Origin: Anaerolineaceae bacterium
GTDB taxonomy: Bacteria; Chloroflexota; Anaerolineae; Anaerolineales; Anaerolineaceae
Assembly (NCBI GenBank): GCA_003158355.1
Contig: PMIV01000207.1
Coordinates: 1,058 to 11,536, forward strand
Direction: 5' to 3'
DNA length: 10,479 bases
Below the pieces are notes generated by a model. It saw nothing but the letters and a program-made list of their open reading frames with translations. It had not been told where the DNA came from and did no database searches. Below, piece after piece: positions 1-7,870 of the stretch (position 1 is its first letter; each line of letters starts with the position of its first letter). A program made the position numbers and the translations under genes.

Positions 1-373
1 CAAAGACCATGGAGCGGCCAAAGGTCTCAGGTTTTTCAGCCATAGCACCAATAGCAGCAGCACCTGTGCTGGAGACAGCAATACCGGCGCCAATACAACC
101 CAAGCCGGTTGAAAGACCTGCGGCAAGAGTAACGTAGGGATCTGAGGCGGCGGCAGCAGTGGCCAGACCGGCTGCCAGTACAGTAGACGGTGAAGCTAAC
201 CAAAGGATACCCAAACCCGCGACCATCAAGCCAACGATCAGATTGAAACCGTTTAATCCGAACATCAAAGAACGGGTTGCTTTTTGCGGTGCGTTTTTAT
301 GATCGCGGAAGAAAAAGATCACGGCCGGAATCATGGGGAGCAGACCTACAAGTATAGCAAGAATCAAAAGCAT
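1..373 (-). CDS. ntpK: V/A-type ATP synthase subunit K (membrane rotor proteolipid), partial
   Basis: Forms the membrane rotor ring that carries H+ or Na+ through the V/A-type ATPase. The ATG at 373 is preceded by AGGAGA (379-384) with 5 bp spacing. The 124 visible codons begin MLLILAILVGLLPMIP. They give a hydrophobic helix (about residues 3-22), a short basic loop (RDHKNAPQKATR), a second helix (about 36-60), and a Gly/Ala-rich segment containing GLGCIGAGIAV and GAAAIGA. The frame then reads AEKPETFGRS, the loop typical of this family before its last helix, and runs off the window edge. The ion-binding carboxylate is expected in that last helix and is not visible, so H+ versus Na+ cannot be judged. 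Roughly 20-30 residues are probably missing. It lies 15 bp after subunit I, as expected in such operons. The family call is strong; the frame is open to the edge. Confidence 0.9.
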   Translation of the reverse strand, partial: MLLILAILVGLLPMIPAVIFFFRDHKNAPQKATRSLMFGLNGFNLIVGLMVAGLGILWLASPSTVLAAGLATAAAASDPYVTLAAGLSTGLGCIGAGIAVSSTGAAAIGAMAEKPETFGRSMVF

Positions 374-388
374 AATTTTCTCCTTTAA

Positions 389-2374
389 TTATTCATTTTC
401 TGCTGGATGGAGTGTAAGCGGTTCAAAGCGCTTGCCGCCACCACTAAAGAATTTCCCAAAGGTTTCGTAATATGTAAGACGAGTCGTTTGAATGTAAACG
501 ATCAGTCCTTCGAAACCTACGATGAAGACCAATCCGACCAGGTACATGATCCAGTAACCAATACTGCTGGTTGTACCGAACATACCGGCGAGGATGAAAA
601 ACACAGCTGCAAGATTGCCATGTGCCACAGCAAATGCACCAACACGGACAAAGGACAAACTGTTACTGACAAAACTGAGTACGACTTCGAATAATTCAAA
701 GAAAGCTTGGAAGAAATAAATCCCAATGCTGCCTTCAAAGATCGGGCGATGGCCTTCGATCAGATTTTGGAATACTTCAGAGAACATGACTCCAATAACG
801 CCAATGATCAAAGTTACAAGCAATACTGAACTTGGGATAGGTAGGTGAGTGATGGCGCTTGGAACCGGGAAAATGGTACCGACAACAGGAAGGGCCAAGC
901 CAATCAAGGATAAGTACAATATCAATCCGATCAAACCATTATGACCAAAAAAGGCCTCGGAATAGTTCTTCGCTACTAGTAAATTGTAAATATTGATCAG
1001 GAAACCAAGGATGAGGACAATGACACCTCCAGCAATGGCGATGATCAATATTCTCATGATATTCGCACCTGGTGCCATCCAAAGCGGCTTGAGTACATCT
1101 TCATATCCAAATATGCTGCCGTAGAGGAAGCCAAAGATAGTAGCAGAAATTCCACAGCCTAAAAGGATAGGGCCGAGACTTCCAAAGAAGTTTAGGAACT
1201 TCACTTTTTTACTCATCACCAATGCACCAACAATGGCAATCAGGGCACCGTGACCAACGTCACCAAACATGGCGCCAAAGAGGAGAGGAAATAAAAGAGC
1301 TACTAAAGGAGTTGGGTCCAGTTCGCCGTATTTCGGTTCTGCATAAGTTGTTACAAGCATCTGGAAGGGGCGAATCAACCTCGGATTTGATAAAGCTGTC
1401 GGAACATCATTAGAATCATTTTTTCGCTCAGTTTTATGAACTTCAATGATCACATCTTGAGAAATTCCCCGGAGTTTCTCTTTCATGGAGATTACTCGTG
1501 AAGAAAATATCCATCCAACAATGATGTAAGTATATTTCAAACGCCCGTAATGAAGAATAGCACTGGCCATCATGCGTGAACAACGAACATCCCACAGGAT
1601 GGAGGTCAATTGCTTTTCTTTATCGGCACGAATTTTTGCAAGTTCAGTTTTTAGTTCGCTTATCTTGGCTTTTGACGCAGCTATGCCAGTATTTAATGTT
1701 GAAATGATCTCTAGGGGAGTCCCCTTTTGATCTTCCGGTAGATGAATGGGGTCAAAATAAGCACTCTTGATAGCTCGGTTTAATGTATCAGCATTTTCAT
1801 TTGAAGTGGCTATCCAAACTACGGCTTTTTGGTTGTTTTGGCTCAATTTGTAAAAGACGAACGGAATGCGAGATAGACTAGATTTAAGCCGGTCGATGTT
1901 TTCCGGAGGCATCATTCCAAGGGTGGTGTATAAATACTTAGAATTTCGTAATTGTGAAAAATCAACATCGATATCAGACAACGGTTCAATTTGTTGCAGT
2001 AGACTGTTGAAATGATCGATCTGTTTCGTTTCGAAGTTTATTTGTTCTACAGTACCCTTTACCTGCTGTTCAATCTCATCAACCGCCAACTGAGCTTTTT
2101 CAATATCAGCCAAATCACCATAACTCCGGTTGATCGGGCTAACATCTGGAATATCCAATGAATTTAAAATTGATTGGATTCTTCTTTCAATCATGGAATA
2201 ATTGGAAGCTTTATCCTGCCAAAGGTTTGGTTGATTATTTTCTTTATCGTTACCAAGATAATTGACATCAGTTTGGTTAAAAATACCCTGGCCGCTGAGT
2301 GCCTTAGTCACAGGAATAAGGTCTTTACTTGGGACGATGATCTCTATTTCAGACATTTCTTGCGGATAGAACAT
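389..2374 (-). CDS. ntpI: V/A-type ATP synthase subunit I (membrane stator, 116 kDa/a-like)
   Basis: Stator membrane subunit that forms the ion half-channels against the K ring and anchors the peripheral stalks. As called it has 661 residues, normal for bacterial subunit I. The first half (to about residue 335) is hydrophilic and helix-rich, with coiled-coil stretches near 95-130 and 230-260. The second half holds about seven or eight membrane helices. Family signatures are FGAMFGDVGHG near 366-376, LSFVRVGAFAVAH near 573-585 and a C-terminus close to YYETFGKFFSGGGKRFEPL. Arg577 in SFVRVG fits the essential stator arginine. A TTG at 2392 would add six residues, but the ATG at 2374 has GGAGAG (2378-2383) in place; the next ATG (MSEIEIIVPSK) has none. 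The gene is 38 bp after subunit C. Function is very sure; the exact start is likely but not proven. Confidence 0.95.
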   Translation of the reverse strand: MFYPQEMSEIEIIVPSKDLIPVTKALSGQGIFNQTDVNYLGNDKENNQPNLWQDKASNYSMIERRIQSILNSLDIPDVSPINRSYGDLADIEKAQLAVDEIEQQVKGTVEQINFETKQIDHFNSLLQQIEPLSDIDVDFSQLRNSKYLYTTLGMMPPENIDRLKSSLSRIPFVFYKLSQNNQKAVVWIATSNENADTLNRAIKSAYFDPIHLPEDQKGTPLEIISTLNTGIAASKAKISELKTELAKIRADKEKQLTSILWDVRCSRMMASAILHYGRLKYTYIIVGWIFSSRVISMKEKLRGISQDVIIEVHKTERKNDSNDVPTALSNPRLIRPFQMLVTTYAEPKYGELDPTPLVALLFPLLFGAMFGDVGHGALIAIVGALVMSKKVKFLNFFGSLGPILLGCGISATIFGFLYGSIFGYEDVLKPLWMAPGANIMRILIIAIAGGVIVLILGFLINIYNLLVAKNYSEAFFGHNGLIGLILYLSLIGLALPVVGTIFPVPSAITHLPIPSSVLLVTLIIGVIGVMFSEVFQNLIEGHRPIFEGSIGIYFFQAFFELFEVVLSFVSNSLSFVRVGAFAVAHGNLAAVFFILAGMFGTTSSIGYWIMYLVGLVFIVGFEGLIVYIQTTRLTYYETFGKFFSGGGKRFEPLTLHPAENE

Positions 2375-2412
2375 ATTCTCTCCAATACGCAATTTGGATA
2401 ATCACGAAGATC

Positions 2413-3468
2413 CTAGTTATTTACAAGAAAACCTTTTAATTCTTCTATTGAAGTTTGGTTGGTTTTTGCTTCAAGAAGGACGACCAAGTCTTGAATTTCC
2501 AGGTCAAATAAAACTAAATATGCTAAAGGAATGCCAATTTGGAATGGATTGCCTACAAAAGCAGAATGACATTGATTGGCGACATTCTTTTGTAGCAGGA
2601 GCTCAAGTTTTGGCAGACCAGTCTTAATATCCAGAAAAATTTGATCAAGATTCGTCAGATCAGGATAAATTTTCTTTACGATCTGCGAAATATCTGCGCC
2701 GGCAGCAATACCGCGAATATTTTCATCATGAACGTGGTAACCAAAAGATAGGGTGTAATTAATGATTTCTTCTTCAGAAAGGTTATGATAGGTGCGGTAA
2801 CGAATCGCCCACATCAAATTATTCATATCAATTAATGGACCAATGATTCGAGTAGCAAAATCACGATCTTCATTCGGCAGGGCTTTAACTTCCTTCCATA
2901 ATTCGCGCCAATAATCCATATCCAGTGCTACTTCAATGGGGAAGAGAGATTGTTCAACGCTAAACCTTTTCATGGCAAATGAAAGGGTCTCGTAAAAGGG
3001 TGTATCTTTTATCAATTCAATTGCCTGGGTAACGCTTCCAGTCTCAAGCATGGCTTGAGCAGGAATACTTTTTTCAGAATCAAAAGGAAATAAAACGAAT
3101 CTGACCCTATCCCAACTTGAGTTTGTAACAATTCCTCGCAAAACGGCTTTTAAATTATTCACCTGGTAATAACGGTAAAGCTGGGTGAGCAAGGGACGGG
3201 TATATTCGGGAGAGCCGTTAATTATTGAATGGAAAGCCTCGCTTAACCGCATTCGCATGAGGAATGCAGCGTGCCTGGCGGTTAATTCTTTTTCTTTTGT
3301 TCGTTCGAGGTAAGGAGCATAAGCAGTGTGTTTTAATTGGCTCAATAACGCTTCCAAATTGGGGGTTTCATCGAGCATGATGAAATCTTGACTGGTCAAT
3401 AAGGTAGCGTACATTACCCGCACACGTGCATTAATTGAAGCAAAATCAGATGTTGCATTGGAAGTCAT
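2413..3468 (-). CDS. ntpC: V/A-type ATP synthase subunit C (central-stalk socket, d-like)
   Basis: Subunit C sits on the K ring and couples it to the central shaft (D and F) of the cytoplasmic V1 part. The 351-residue length matches the family (about 330-350). The N-terminus contains the typical ASINARVRVMYATLL segment followed by LLSQLKHTAYAPYL. The rest is an all-helical soluble protein with no membrane segment, including DMNNLMWAIRYR near residues 212-223, a typical motif of the family. The ATG at 3468 follows the TAA of subunit G/H by only 2 bp. No strong ribosome-binding site is visible (GGGA about 10 bp upstream), so translation is probably coupled to the gene before it. Its place before subunit I differs from the I-K-E-C order common in bacterial operons. 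Identification rests on recalled family features rather than an alignment. Confidence 0.9.
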   Translation of the reverse strand: MTSNATSDFASINARVRVMYATLLTSQDFIMLDETPNLEALLSQLKHTAYAPYLERTKEKELTARHAAFLMRMRLSEAFHSIINGSPEYTRPLLTQLYRYYQVNNLKAVLRGIVTNSSWDRVRFVLFPFDSEKSIPAQAMLETGSVTQAIELIKDTPFYETLSFAMKRFSVEQSLFPIEVALDMDYWRELWKEVKALPNEDRDFATRIIGPLIDMNNLMWAIRYRTYHNLSEEEIINYTLSFGYHVHDENIRGIAAGADISQIVKKIYPDLTNLDQIFLDIKTGLPKLELLLQKNVANQCHSAFVGNPFQIGIPLAYLVLFDLEIQDLVVLLEAKTNQTSIEELKGFLVNN

Positions 3469-3470
3469 TG

Positions 3471-3785
3471 TTATAAATCCCGGCCTAACACTCTGGAAAT
3501 TACAAAAGTTACCGACCGGTCAAAATTTTGTTTGGCGGTTGTCTGGCTGTGTTGAATATTTTCTTGAGCTTTAGCAAGGATCTTTTCACATTCATCCTTC
3601 GCCTCAGCGTTCGCCAAAATATTTTTAGCTTCTTTTTCTGCTTCTGCTATGGCTTTATCAATCAAAGCTTTCGCTTCAATTTCTGCCTGATGTGGAATAC
3701 GATCTGCTTCACTCACTGCTTGATTGAAAATTGCGTCAGCTTGTTTTTCAATTTCGATCACTTCTTGGATTTTTTTCTCGTTCAA
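3471..3785 (-). CDS. V/A-type ATP synthase subunit G/H (peripheral stalk coiled coil)
   Basis: Small stalk protein that pairs with subunit E to brace the catalytic head against subunit I. The 104 residues are strongly helical and rich in Glu, Lys and Ala with heptad-like spacing from about residue 5 to 90 (for example IEIEKQADAIFNQAVSEADR). The end, VISRVLGRDL, resembles the IVxRVLG ending of this family. No membrane segment or cysteine cluster is present; one Cys lies near residue 65. The start is TTG at 3785: the in-frame stretch upstream contains no ATG or GTG before a stop codon, and GAGGAG at 3795-3800 is 9 bp away. It is the first gene of the ATPase operon, behind its own promoter, and ends 2 bp before subunit C. 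The coiled-coil composition alone would be ambiguous; the position next to C, I and K settles the call. Confidence 0.85.
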   Translation of the reverse strand: MNEKKIQEVIEIEKQADAIFNQAVSEADRIPHQAEIEAKALIDKAIAEAEKEAKNILANAEAKDECEKILAKAQENIQHSQTTAKQNFDRSVTFVISRVLGRDL

Positions 3786-3794
3786 AGCAGATTT

Positions 3795-3800
3795 CTCCTC
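3795..3800 (-). promoter_or_regulatory. Ribosome-binding site that fixes a TTG start for subunit G/H
   Basis: GAGGAG on the minus strand, 9 bp upstream of the TTG at 3785. The reading frame upstream has no ATG or GTG before an in-frame stop, so this site supports the unusual TTG start. Confidence 0.75.
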
Positions 3801-3828
3801 ACTAATGCTCTATAAAAATGATTCACCG

Positions 3829-3856
3829 ATTATACACCTTCATCTTAAAGTAGCAA
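3829..3856 (-). promoter_or_regulatory. Sigma-70-type promoter of the V-ATPase operon
   Basis: Minus strand: TTGCTA (-35, 3851-3856, four of six consensus bases), 16 bp spacer, then a perfect TATAAT (-10, 3829-3834). It lies in the 84-bp AT-rich gap between the UPF0210 gene and subunit G/H. Transcription would start near 3822, giving a leader of about 35 bases before the TTG start. No hairpin terminator is visible in this gap, so some read-through from the threonine cluster is possible. Confidence 0.7.
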
Positions 3857-3869
3857 TATATAAAAATAA

Positions 3870-5249
3870 TTAATTTCGCAAGCTATGGATGGGAGCAGGA
3901 ATCTTCCCACCGAAATTACAGAAACGGCTTGATTTACCGGTATTCCTGATGGGCATGATCGCACTTTCGCCAAATAGTCCGCCAAAAGCGATGAAATCGC
4001 CGGCTTCTTTTCCGGGGACAGGGATCAAACGCACGGCAGTTGTCTTTCCGTTGATAATGCCAATGGCCATTTCATCCGCGATGACCGCAGAAATTGTGGC
4101 AGCATCAACAGATCCGGGGATAGCGATCATGTCCAGACCGACAGAGCATACACTGGTCATGGCTTCAAGTTTTTCAATGGTTAAGCTGCCATCTCTGACA
4201 GCTTCTGCTAAAATTTTATCTTCACAAACGGGGATAAAGGCACCGCTTAAGCCGCCAACACTTTGGCTGGCAAATACACCACCTTTTTTTACAGCGTCGT
4301 TAAGCATAGCTAAAATGGCAGTTGAACCCGGCGCTCCAACAGAATCTACACCTAAAATCTGTAATATCTCACCAACACTGTCACCTACATTTGGCGTTGG
4401 AGCAAGAGATAGATCAACCACACCAAAGGGAATCTTCAGTGCATTGGCAACTTGCCTGCCGATCAATTCACCGCAGCGGGTAACCCGAAAAGCTGTATGT
4501 TTAATGACTTCTGCCAGATCTTGGAGTCCCAGGTTTTGCGCTCCCGATTTGGCGATTTTTCTTTCAAGCGCACGAGCAATGACCCCAGGCCCACTGACAC
4601 CAACATTGATGACCACCTCGTGTTGGTCCATGCCATGAATCGCTCCGGCCATAAATGGGTTGTCCCCAGGTTGATTAGTAAAAACAACAAATTTGGCGGC
4701 TGCAAACCCGCCCTGAGCCGCGCTGGCATCTGCTAAAGCTTTAACTGTTTTGCCTAATAAAACAACGGCATCCATATTTATGCCATAACGGGTAGTGCCA
4801 ACGTTAATCGAGGAACAAACTTTCTTCGTTTCAGTTAATGCCTGAGGAATGGATGCGATCAGTGCCAGATCGCCGCCAGATGTTCCATTGGCAACATCAG
4901 CAGAAAAGCCTCCCAGCAAATCCACTCCAACGCTGGATGCAGCGTCATCAAGTGCGTGCGCAATTTGAACAAAACCGGAGGCGTCGAAACCAGCGCCAAC
5001 ATTGGCAATGGGTGTAACAGCAATGCGTTTATTAACAACTTTAATTGAATATTCGCTGCTGACATTATCACAGGTTTCGACAAGGTGGGCGGCATATTTT
5101 TTTATTTTGTTTTGAATTGCGTTGCAGGTATCCTTGACACTTTCGCGGTGACAGTCGAGTAAATTGATCCCCATTGTGACGGTTCGCACATCCAGATTTT
5201 CTTTCTGGATCATATCAACTGTTTCAAGAAATTCATCAGGTTGAATCAT
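3870..5249 (-). CDS. UPF0210 / DUF711 (PFL-like) protein, function unknown
   Basis: A widely conserved protein with no established reaction. The 459 residues match the family's usual length and hallmarks: ENLDVRTVTMGINLLDC near residues 17-33, KVCSSINVGTTRYGINM near 143-159, NPFMAGAIHG near 197-206, NVGVSGPGV near 215-223, VDLSLAPTPNVGDSV near 278-292, SVCSVGLDMIAIPG near 366-379, and the ending GGKIPAPIHSLRN. From memory, the structurally known streptococcal member (SP_0239) has a fold grouped with pyruvate formate-lyase-like enzymes. The classical C-terminal glycyl-radical motif is not seen here. Cys33, Cys145 and Cys368 fall in conserved motifs. The ATG at 5249 has AAGGA (5259-5263) 9 bp upstream, overlapping the stop of the ACT gene. 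UPF0210 genes commonly sit next to an ACT protein, as here. Family is certain; biochemical role is open. Confidence 0.93.
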   Translation of the reverse strand: MIQPDEFLETVDMIQKENLDVRTVTMGINLLDCHRESVKDTCNAIQNKIKKYAAHLVETCDNVSSEYSIKVVNKRIAVTPIANVGAGFDASGFVQIAHALDDAASSVGVDLLGGFSADVANGTSGGDLALIASIPQALTETKKVCSSINVGTTRYGINMDAVVLLGKTVKALADASAAQGGFAAAKFVVFTNQPGDNPFMAGAIHGMDQHEVVINVGVSGPGVIARALERKIAKSGAQNLGLQDLAEVIKHTAFRVTRCGELIGRQVANALKIPFGVVDLSLAPTPNVGDSVGEILQILGVDSVGAPGSTAILAMLNDAVKKGGVFASQSVGGLSGAFIPVCEDKILAEAVRDGSLTIEKLEAMTSVCSVGLDMIAIPGSVDAATISAVIADEMAIGIINGKTTAVRLIPVPGKEAGDFIAFGGLFGESAIMPIRNTGKSSRFCNFGGKIPAPIHSLRN

Positions 5250-5262
5250 TACGATTTATCCT

Positions 5263-5841
5263 TCAAACTATGGGCAGGTCAATCTCATTGACTGCGCGGA
5301 AAATATTGTAATGTTGTAATGAGACTCTAAAACCCGTCTTCATAGAAAATTGGTTTAATCTGACCCGGATCAAGTCAATATCTTCCGCTTTTGTCAAATC
5401 GATAAAAAGGATCATTATATATTGATCTGCTTTACTTGTGGTAGAGAGATCAAGGATATTAATCTGATTCTCTTTACAAAATTTTGAGACATGTGCAACA
5501 AACCCGATTTGGTCAGAACCGGTAACAGTAAGAACATATGTATTTTCGGGGTAATTATTGGCAGGCAGGCTTACTTTTTCGAGAACCGGTTTCACCTGAA
5601 TATCCAGATCGGACTCGGAACCTTCTGCCAATTTTGTAAGTATAGCAGCTTGAGTGATTCCAGCAGGGAACGAGATCAATAAGATCATCGTAAAATATCC
5701 GCAAAGGACGCGCTGCCGGATATCGGTAATATTTCCACCGAGTTCGCTGATATTTTTGGAAACATCCGCAACAATACCGACCCGGTCTCTTGCCATAATA
5801 GAAATCACGTAGGTTGAAATTTGGAGGTCAGCGTTATTCAT
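5263..5841 (-). CDS. Tandem ACT-domain regulatory protein (GcvR/UPF0237-like)
   Basis: A 192-residue soluble protein made almost wholly of two ACT domains, the small fold that usually binds amino acids. Domain 1 covers about residues 11-80 (YVISIMARDRVGIVADVS, then GYFTMILLISFP); domain 2 covers about 102-180 (YVLTVTGSDQIGFVAHVS, then QYIMILFIDL). Both keep the Gly-containing D(R/Q)(V/I)G(I/F)VA turn that often lines the ligand site. No DNA-binding or catalytic domain is present. The longest frame starts at 5859 but has no ribosome-binding site; the ATG at 5841 has GAGGAA at 5845-5850, so that start is used. The gene lies 47 bp after thrB and 13 bp before UPF0210. Most UPF0210 partners known to me are single-ACT proteins of about 90 residues; this one is double. 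A role as an amino-acid sensor acting on UPF0210 or the threonine pathway is inference. Confidence 0.85.
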   Translation of the reverse strand: MNNADLQISTYVISIMARDRVGIVADVSKNISELGGNITDIRQRVLCGYFTMILLISFPAGITQAAILTKLAEGSESDLDIQVKPVLEKVSLPANNYPENTYVLTVTGSDQIGFVAHVSKFCKENQINILDLSTTSKADQYIMILFIDLTKAEDIDLIRVRLNQFSMKTGFRVSLQHYNIFRAVNEIDLPIV

Positions 5842-5888
5842 AGGTTCCTCAATCATCAAATAAACATGAACTAAAAACGAAATATTTA

Positions 5889-6794
5889 TTAAACCGAAGT
5901 GACGGCTGCACCTTTAAGAGATACTTCTGGAAAGAAAACCTCACTTGATAGACCAGCTTGTTGAAAAGCAGACTGCATTTCCAAAGAGATTTTTTTATTC
6001 AATGAACGATCCGGTGAAAAGACCAACAGACTTGGCCCCGCGCCTGAAAGTACAGTCACTGCACCGGCTTTTTGAGCAGCAGTGATGACGGCATCCGAAC
6101 CAGGTATCAAAGGCAGACGATAGGGCTGATGAATGCGGTCTTGCATAGCAGAGTTAAGTAAACCTAAATCTCCGGAACGCAACGCTTCAACCACAAAAAC
6201 CAGATGGCTGGCATTGAAAACTGCATCAGAAAGCAATATTTTGTTAGGTAATGCTGCCCGTGCTAATTGAGTTGGAAAATTAAAATTGGGGTGGATGAGG
6301 ATTAAATTAAATGGAGCGATTCCCAGTTTCTGGGTAATGATCTTCTCATCCTGCATTAAAGACGCAACTAAACCGCCCAGAAGACAGGGAGCGACATTAT
6401 CAGGATGTCCTTCAAGCTGTGAAGCACAAAATAATTGAGCTTCAATATCCTGCTTCAGACCTAGAACTGCCGTTGCAGCAAGAATACCTGCAACGGCAGC
6501 GGCAGCACTTGAACCGAGACCAGAACCTAGGGGAATACAGTTAGTACACTTAATGCGCAAGCCGGCTGGTAATGGTTTATGGTTCAATTTTGCATAAACA
6601 AGCATGGCACGTAAAATGGCATTTTCAGAGGTGGTTGGAAGAATTTTCGACCCCATTCCCTGAATTTCCATTAATAATTGGTCGCCCTCAACATTAATTT
6701 CAACTTCGTTCCAGATATTAAGAGCCAATCCCAGGCAATCAAAACCAGGACCCAGATTTGCGGTTGTCGCGGGAACGCGAACGAGGAAACTCAT
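5889..6794 (-). CDS. thrB: Homoserine kinase
   Basis: Phosphorylates homoserine with ATP to O-phosphohomoserine, the substrate of ThrC, in the cytoplasm. The 301 residues match the usual length. GHMP-kinase motifs are complete: PATTANLGPGFDCLGLAL at residues 8-25, the ATP-binding PLGSGLGSSAAA at 88-99, EGHPDNVAP at 128-136, and the C-terminal SGAGPSLLVF at 250-259. The ATG at 6794 is 5 bp after the thrC stop; the nearest Shine-Dalgarno-like sequence (AAGG inside the end of thrC) is rather far, so translational coupling to thrC is likely. The thrC-thrB order is reversed compared with the thrABC order of enteric bacteria. No frameshift or missing motif is seen. Confidence 0.97.
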   Translation of the reverse strand: MSFLVRVPATTANLGPGFDCLGLALNIWNEVEINVEGDQLLMEIQGMGSKILPTTSENAILRAMLVYAKLNHKPLPAGLRIKCTNCIPLGSGLGSSAAAAVAGILAATAVLGLKQDIEAQLFCASQLEGHPDNVAPCLLGGLVASLMQDEKIITQKLGIAPFNLILIHPNFNFPTQLARAALPNKILLSDAVFNASHLVFVVEALRSGDLGLLNSAMQDRIHQPYRLPLIPGSDAVITAAQKAGAVTVLSGAGPSLLVFSPDRSLNKKISLEMQSAFQQAGLSSEVFFPEVSLKGAAVTSV

Positions 6795-6799
6795 TTTGA

Positions 6800-7861
6800 C
6801 TATCGACCTTGAGCCAAGTAGTCTTCCAACGCTTGCATTTCTGCCGGAAGGATGGTTGGTTTTGGCATGTCTTTAATGATGATATCGGGGTCTTTTAACC
6901 CATGACCCGTGCAAACAACAGCTACTCGTTTCCCTTTCAAATTCAATTTGCCGTTTTGAAGTTCGTGTGCCAAACCTGCCAAACCGGCGGCAGAAGCCGG
7001 TTCCACCCAGATGCCGTTGCTGGCAAGCAGTTTTTGCATGTGTAGGATCTCAGCATCGCTGACGGCGATAATGCGGCCGTTGGATTCTTCTGCGGCCAAT
7101 AAGGCTTGCTCGCCGCGTGCCGGCTTTCCAATGCGGATGGCAGTGGCGATAGTCTCGGGATGGTCAACAGGATGGCCCAGCACAAGCGGTGCTGCGCCTT
7201 CAGCCTGGACGCCGAGGATTTGCGGTAAACCCGTTTTTTCGCGGGAATTCAATTGCTGAAAACCCATCCAGTAAGCAGTGATATTGCCGGCGTTGCCTAC
7301 GGGTAGGGCTAACCAATCGGGTGCATTACCCAATGAATCACAAATCTCAAATGCTGCAGTTTTTTGTCCCTCGATGCGGTAAGGGTTGAGAGAATTAACC
7401 AGCGCAATGGGGTATTTTTCAGAAATGGCGACAACTAAATTGAGAGCATCATCGAAGGAGCCGTCGATCTGAATCACCTCTGCGCCGTAAGCAACCGCAC
7501 CAGCCAGTTTACCGGCAGCGACTTTTCCTGCCGGGATGATCACAATAGAGCGCATGCCAGCACGGGCAGCATACGCGGCGGCTGAAGCAGCGGTATTTCC
7601 GGTGGAGGCACAGATCACCGATTTTGCGCCACCGCCAAAAGCTTCGCTAATAGCCACGGTCATACCACGGTCTTTGAAGGATCCGGTTGGGTTCATTCCT
7701 TCAAACTTCACATAAAGCTCAAATCCACCCCCCAGGGTGTTTGCCAAATTGGGGACAGGAATGAGAGGTGTATTCCCTTCGAGCAAAGTAACCGTGCGCG
7801 TATGAACGGGAATGTTCAAATAAGGGCGATAACGTTCCAAAACACCAACGTAAGCAGACAT
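6800..7861 (-). CDS. thrC: Threonine synthase (PLP-dependent)
   Basis: Converts O-phosphohomoserine and water to threonine and phosphate, the last step of the pathway. As called it has 353 residues, the short form common in bacteria and archaea rather than the longer enteric form. It carries TLLEGNTPLIP near the N-terminus, the PLP lysine in GSFKDRG (Lys63), the substrate-binding STGNTAAS at 86-93 and the phosphate-cradle PVGNAGN at 187-193. A GTG at 7867 would add two residues but leaves no space for a ribosome-binding site; the ATG at 7861 has AAGG at 7867-7870 with 5 bp spacing. It begins 9 bp after the asd stop. Related PLP enzymes such as threonine dehydratase share the fold, but the EGNTPL and NPTGSFKDRG motifs and the neighbours thrB and asd support threonine synthase. 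Confidence 0.96.
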   Translation of the reverse strand: MSAYVGVLERYRPYLNIPVHTRTVTLLEGNTPLIPVPNLANTLGGGFELYVKFEGMNPTGSFKDRGMTVAISEAFGGGAKSVICASTGNTAASAAAYAARAGMRSIVIIPAGKVAAGKLAGAVAYGAEVIQIDGSFDDALNLVVAISEKYPIALVNSLNPYRIEGQKTAAFEICDSLGNAPDWLALPVGNAGNITAYWMGFQQLNSREKTGLPQILGVQAEGAAPLVLGHPVDHPETIATAIRIGKPARGEQALLAAEESNGRIIAVSDAEILHMQKLLASNGIWVEPASAAGLAGLAHELQNGKLNLKGKRVAVVCTGHGLKDPDIIIKDMPKPTILPAEMQALEDYLAQGR

Positions 7862-7870
7862 GAGCACCTT

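Noticed and set aside
2375..2392. Six-residue N-terminal extension of subunit I from a TTG at 2392
   Set aside because: The GGAGAG ribosome-binding site lies inside this extension and is placed correctly for the ATG at 2374.
3786..3869. Intrinsic terminator after the UPF0210 gene
   Set aside because: The gap is AT-rich with T runs, but no convincing inverted repeat was found; the promoter is the only signal supported there.
3889..4638. A 249-residue open frame on the plus strand
   Set aside because: It lies wholly antisense to the UPF0210 gene, whose protein is clearly conserved. Its composition (many Pro, Ser, Thr, Met) is typical of a shadow frame, and no ribosome-binding site or recognisable motif was seen.
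3870..5249. UPF0210 protein as an active glycyl-radical enzyme
   Set aside because: The expected C-terminal glycyl-radical motif (RVxG followed by an aromatic residue) is not present in the last 30 residues, and no radical-SAM activase gene is in the window.
5842..5859. Six-residue N-terminal extension of the tandem-ACT protein from an ATG at 5859
   Set aside because: No ribosome-binding site precedes it, while GAGGAA at 5845-5850 serves the ATG at 5841.
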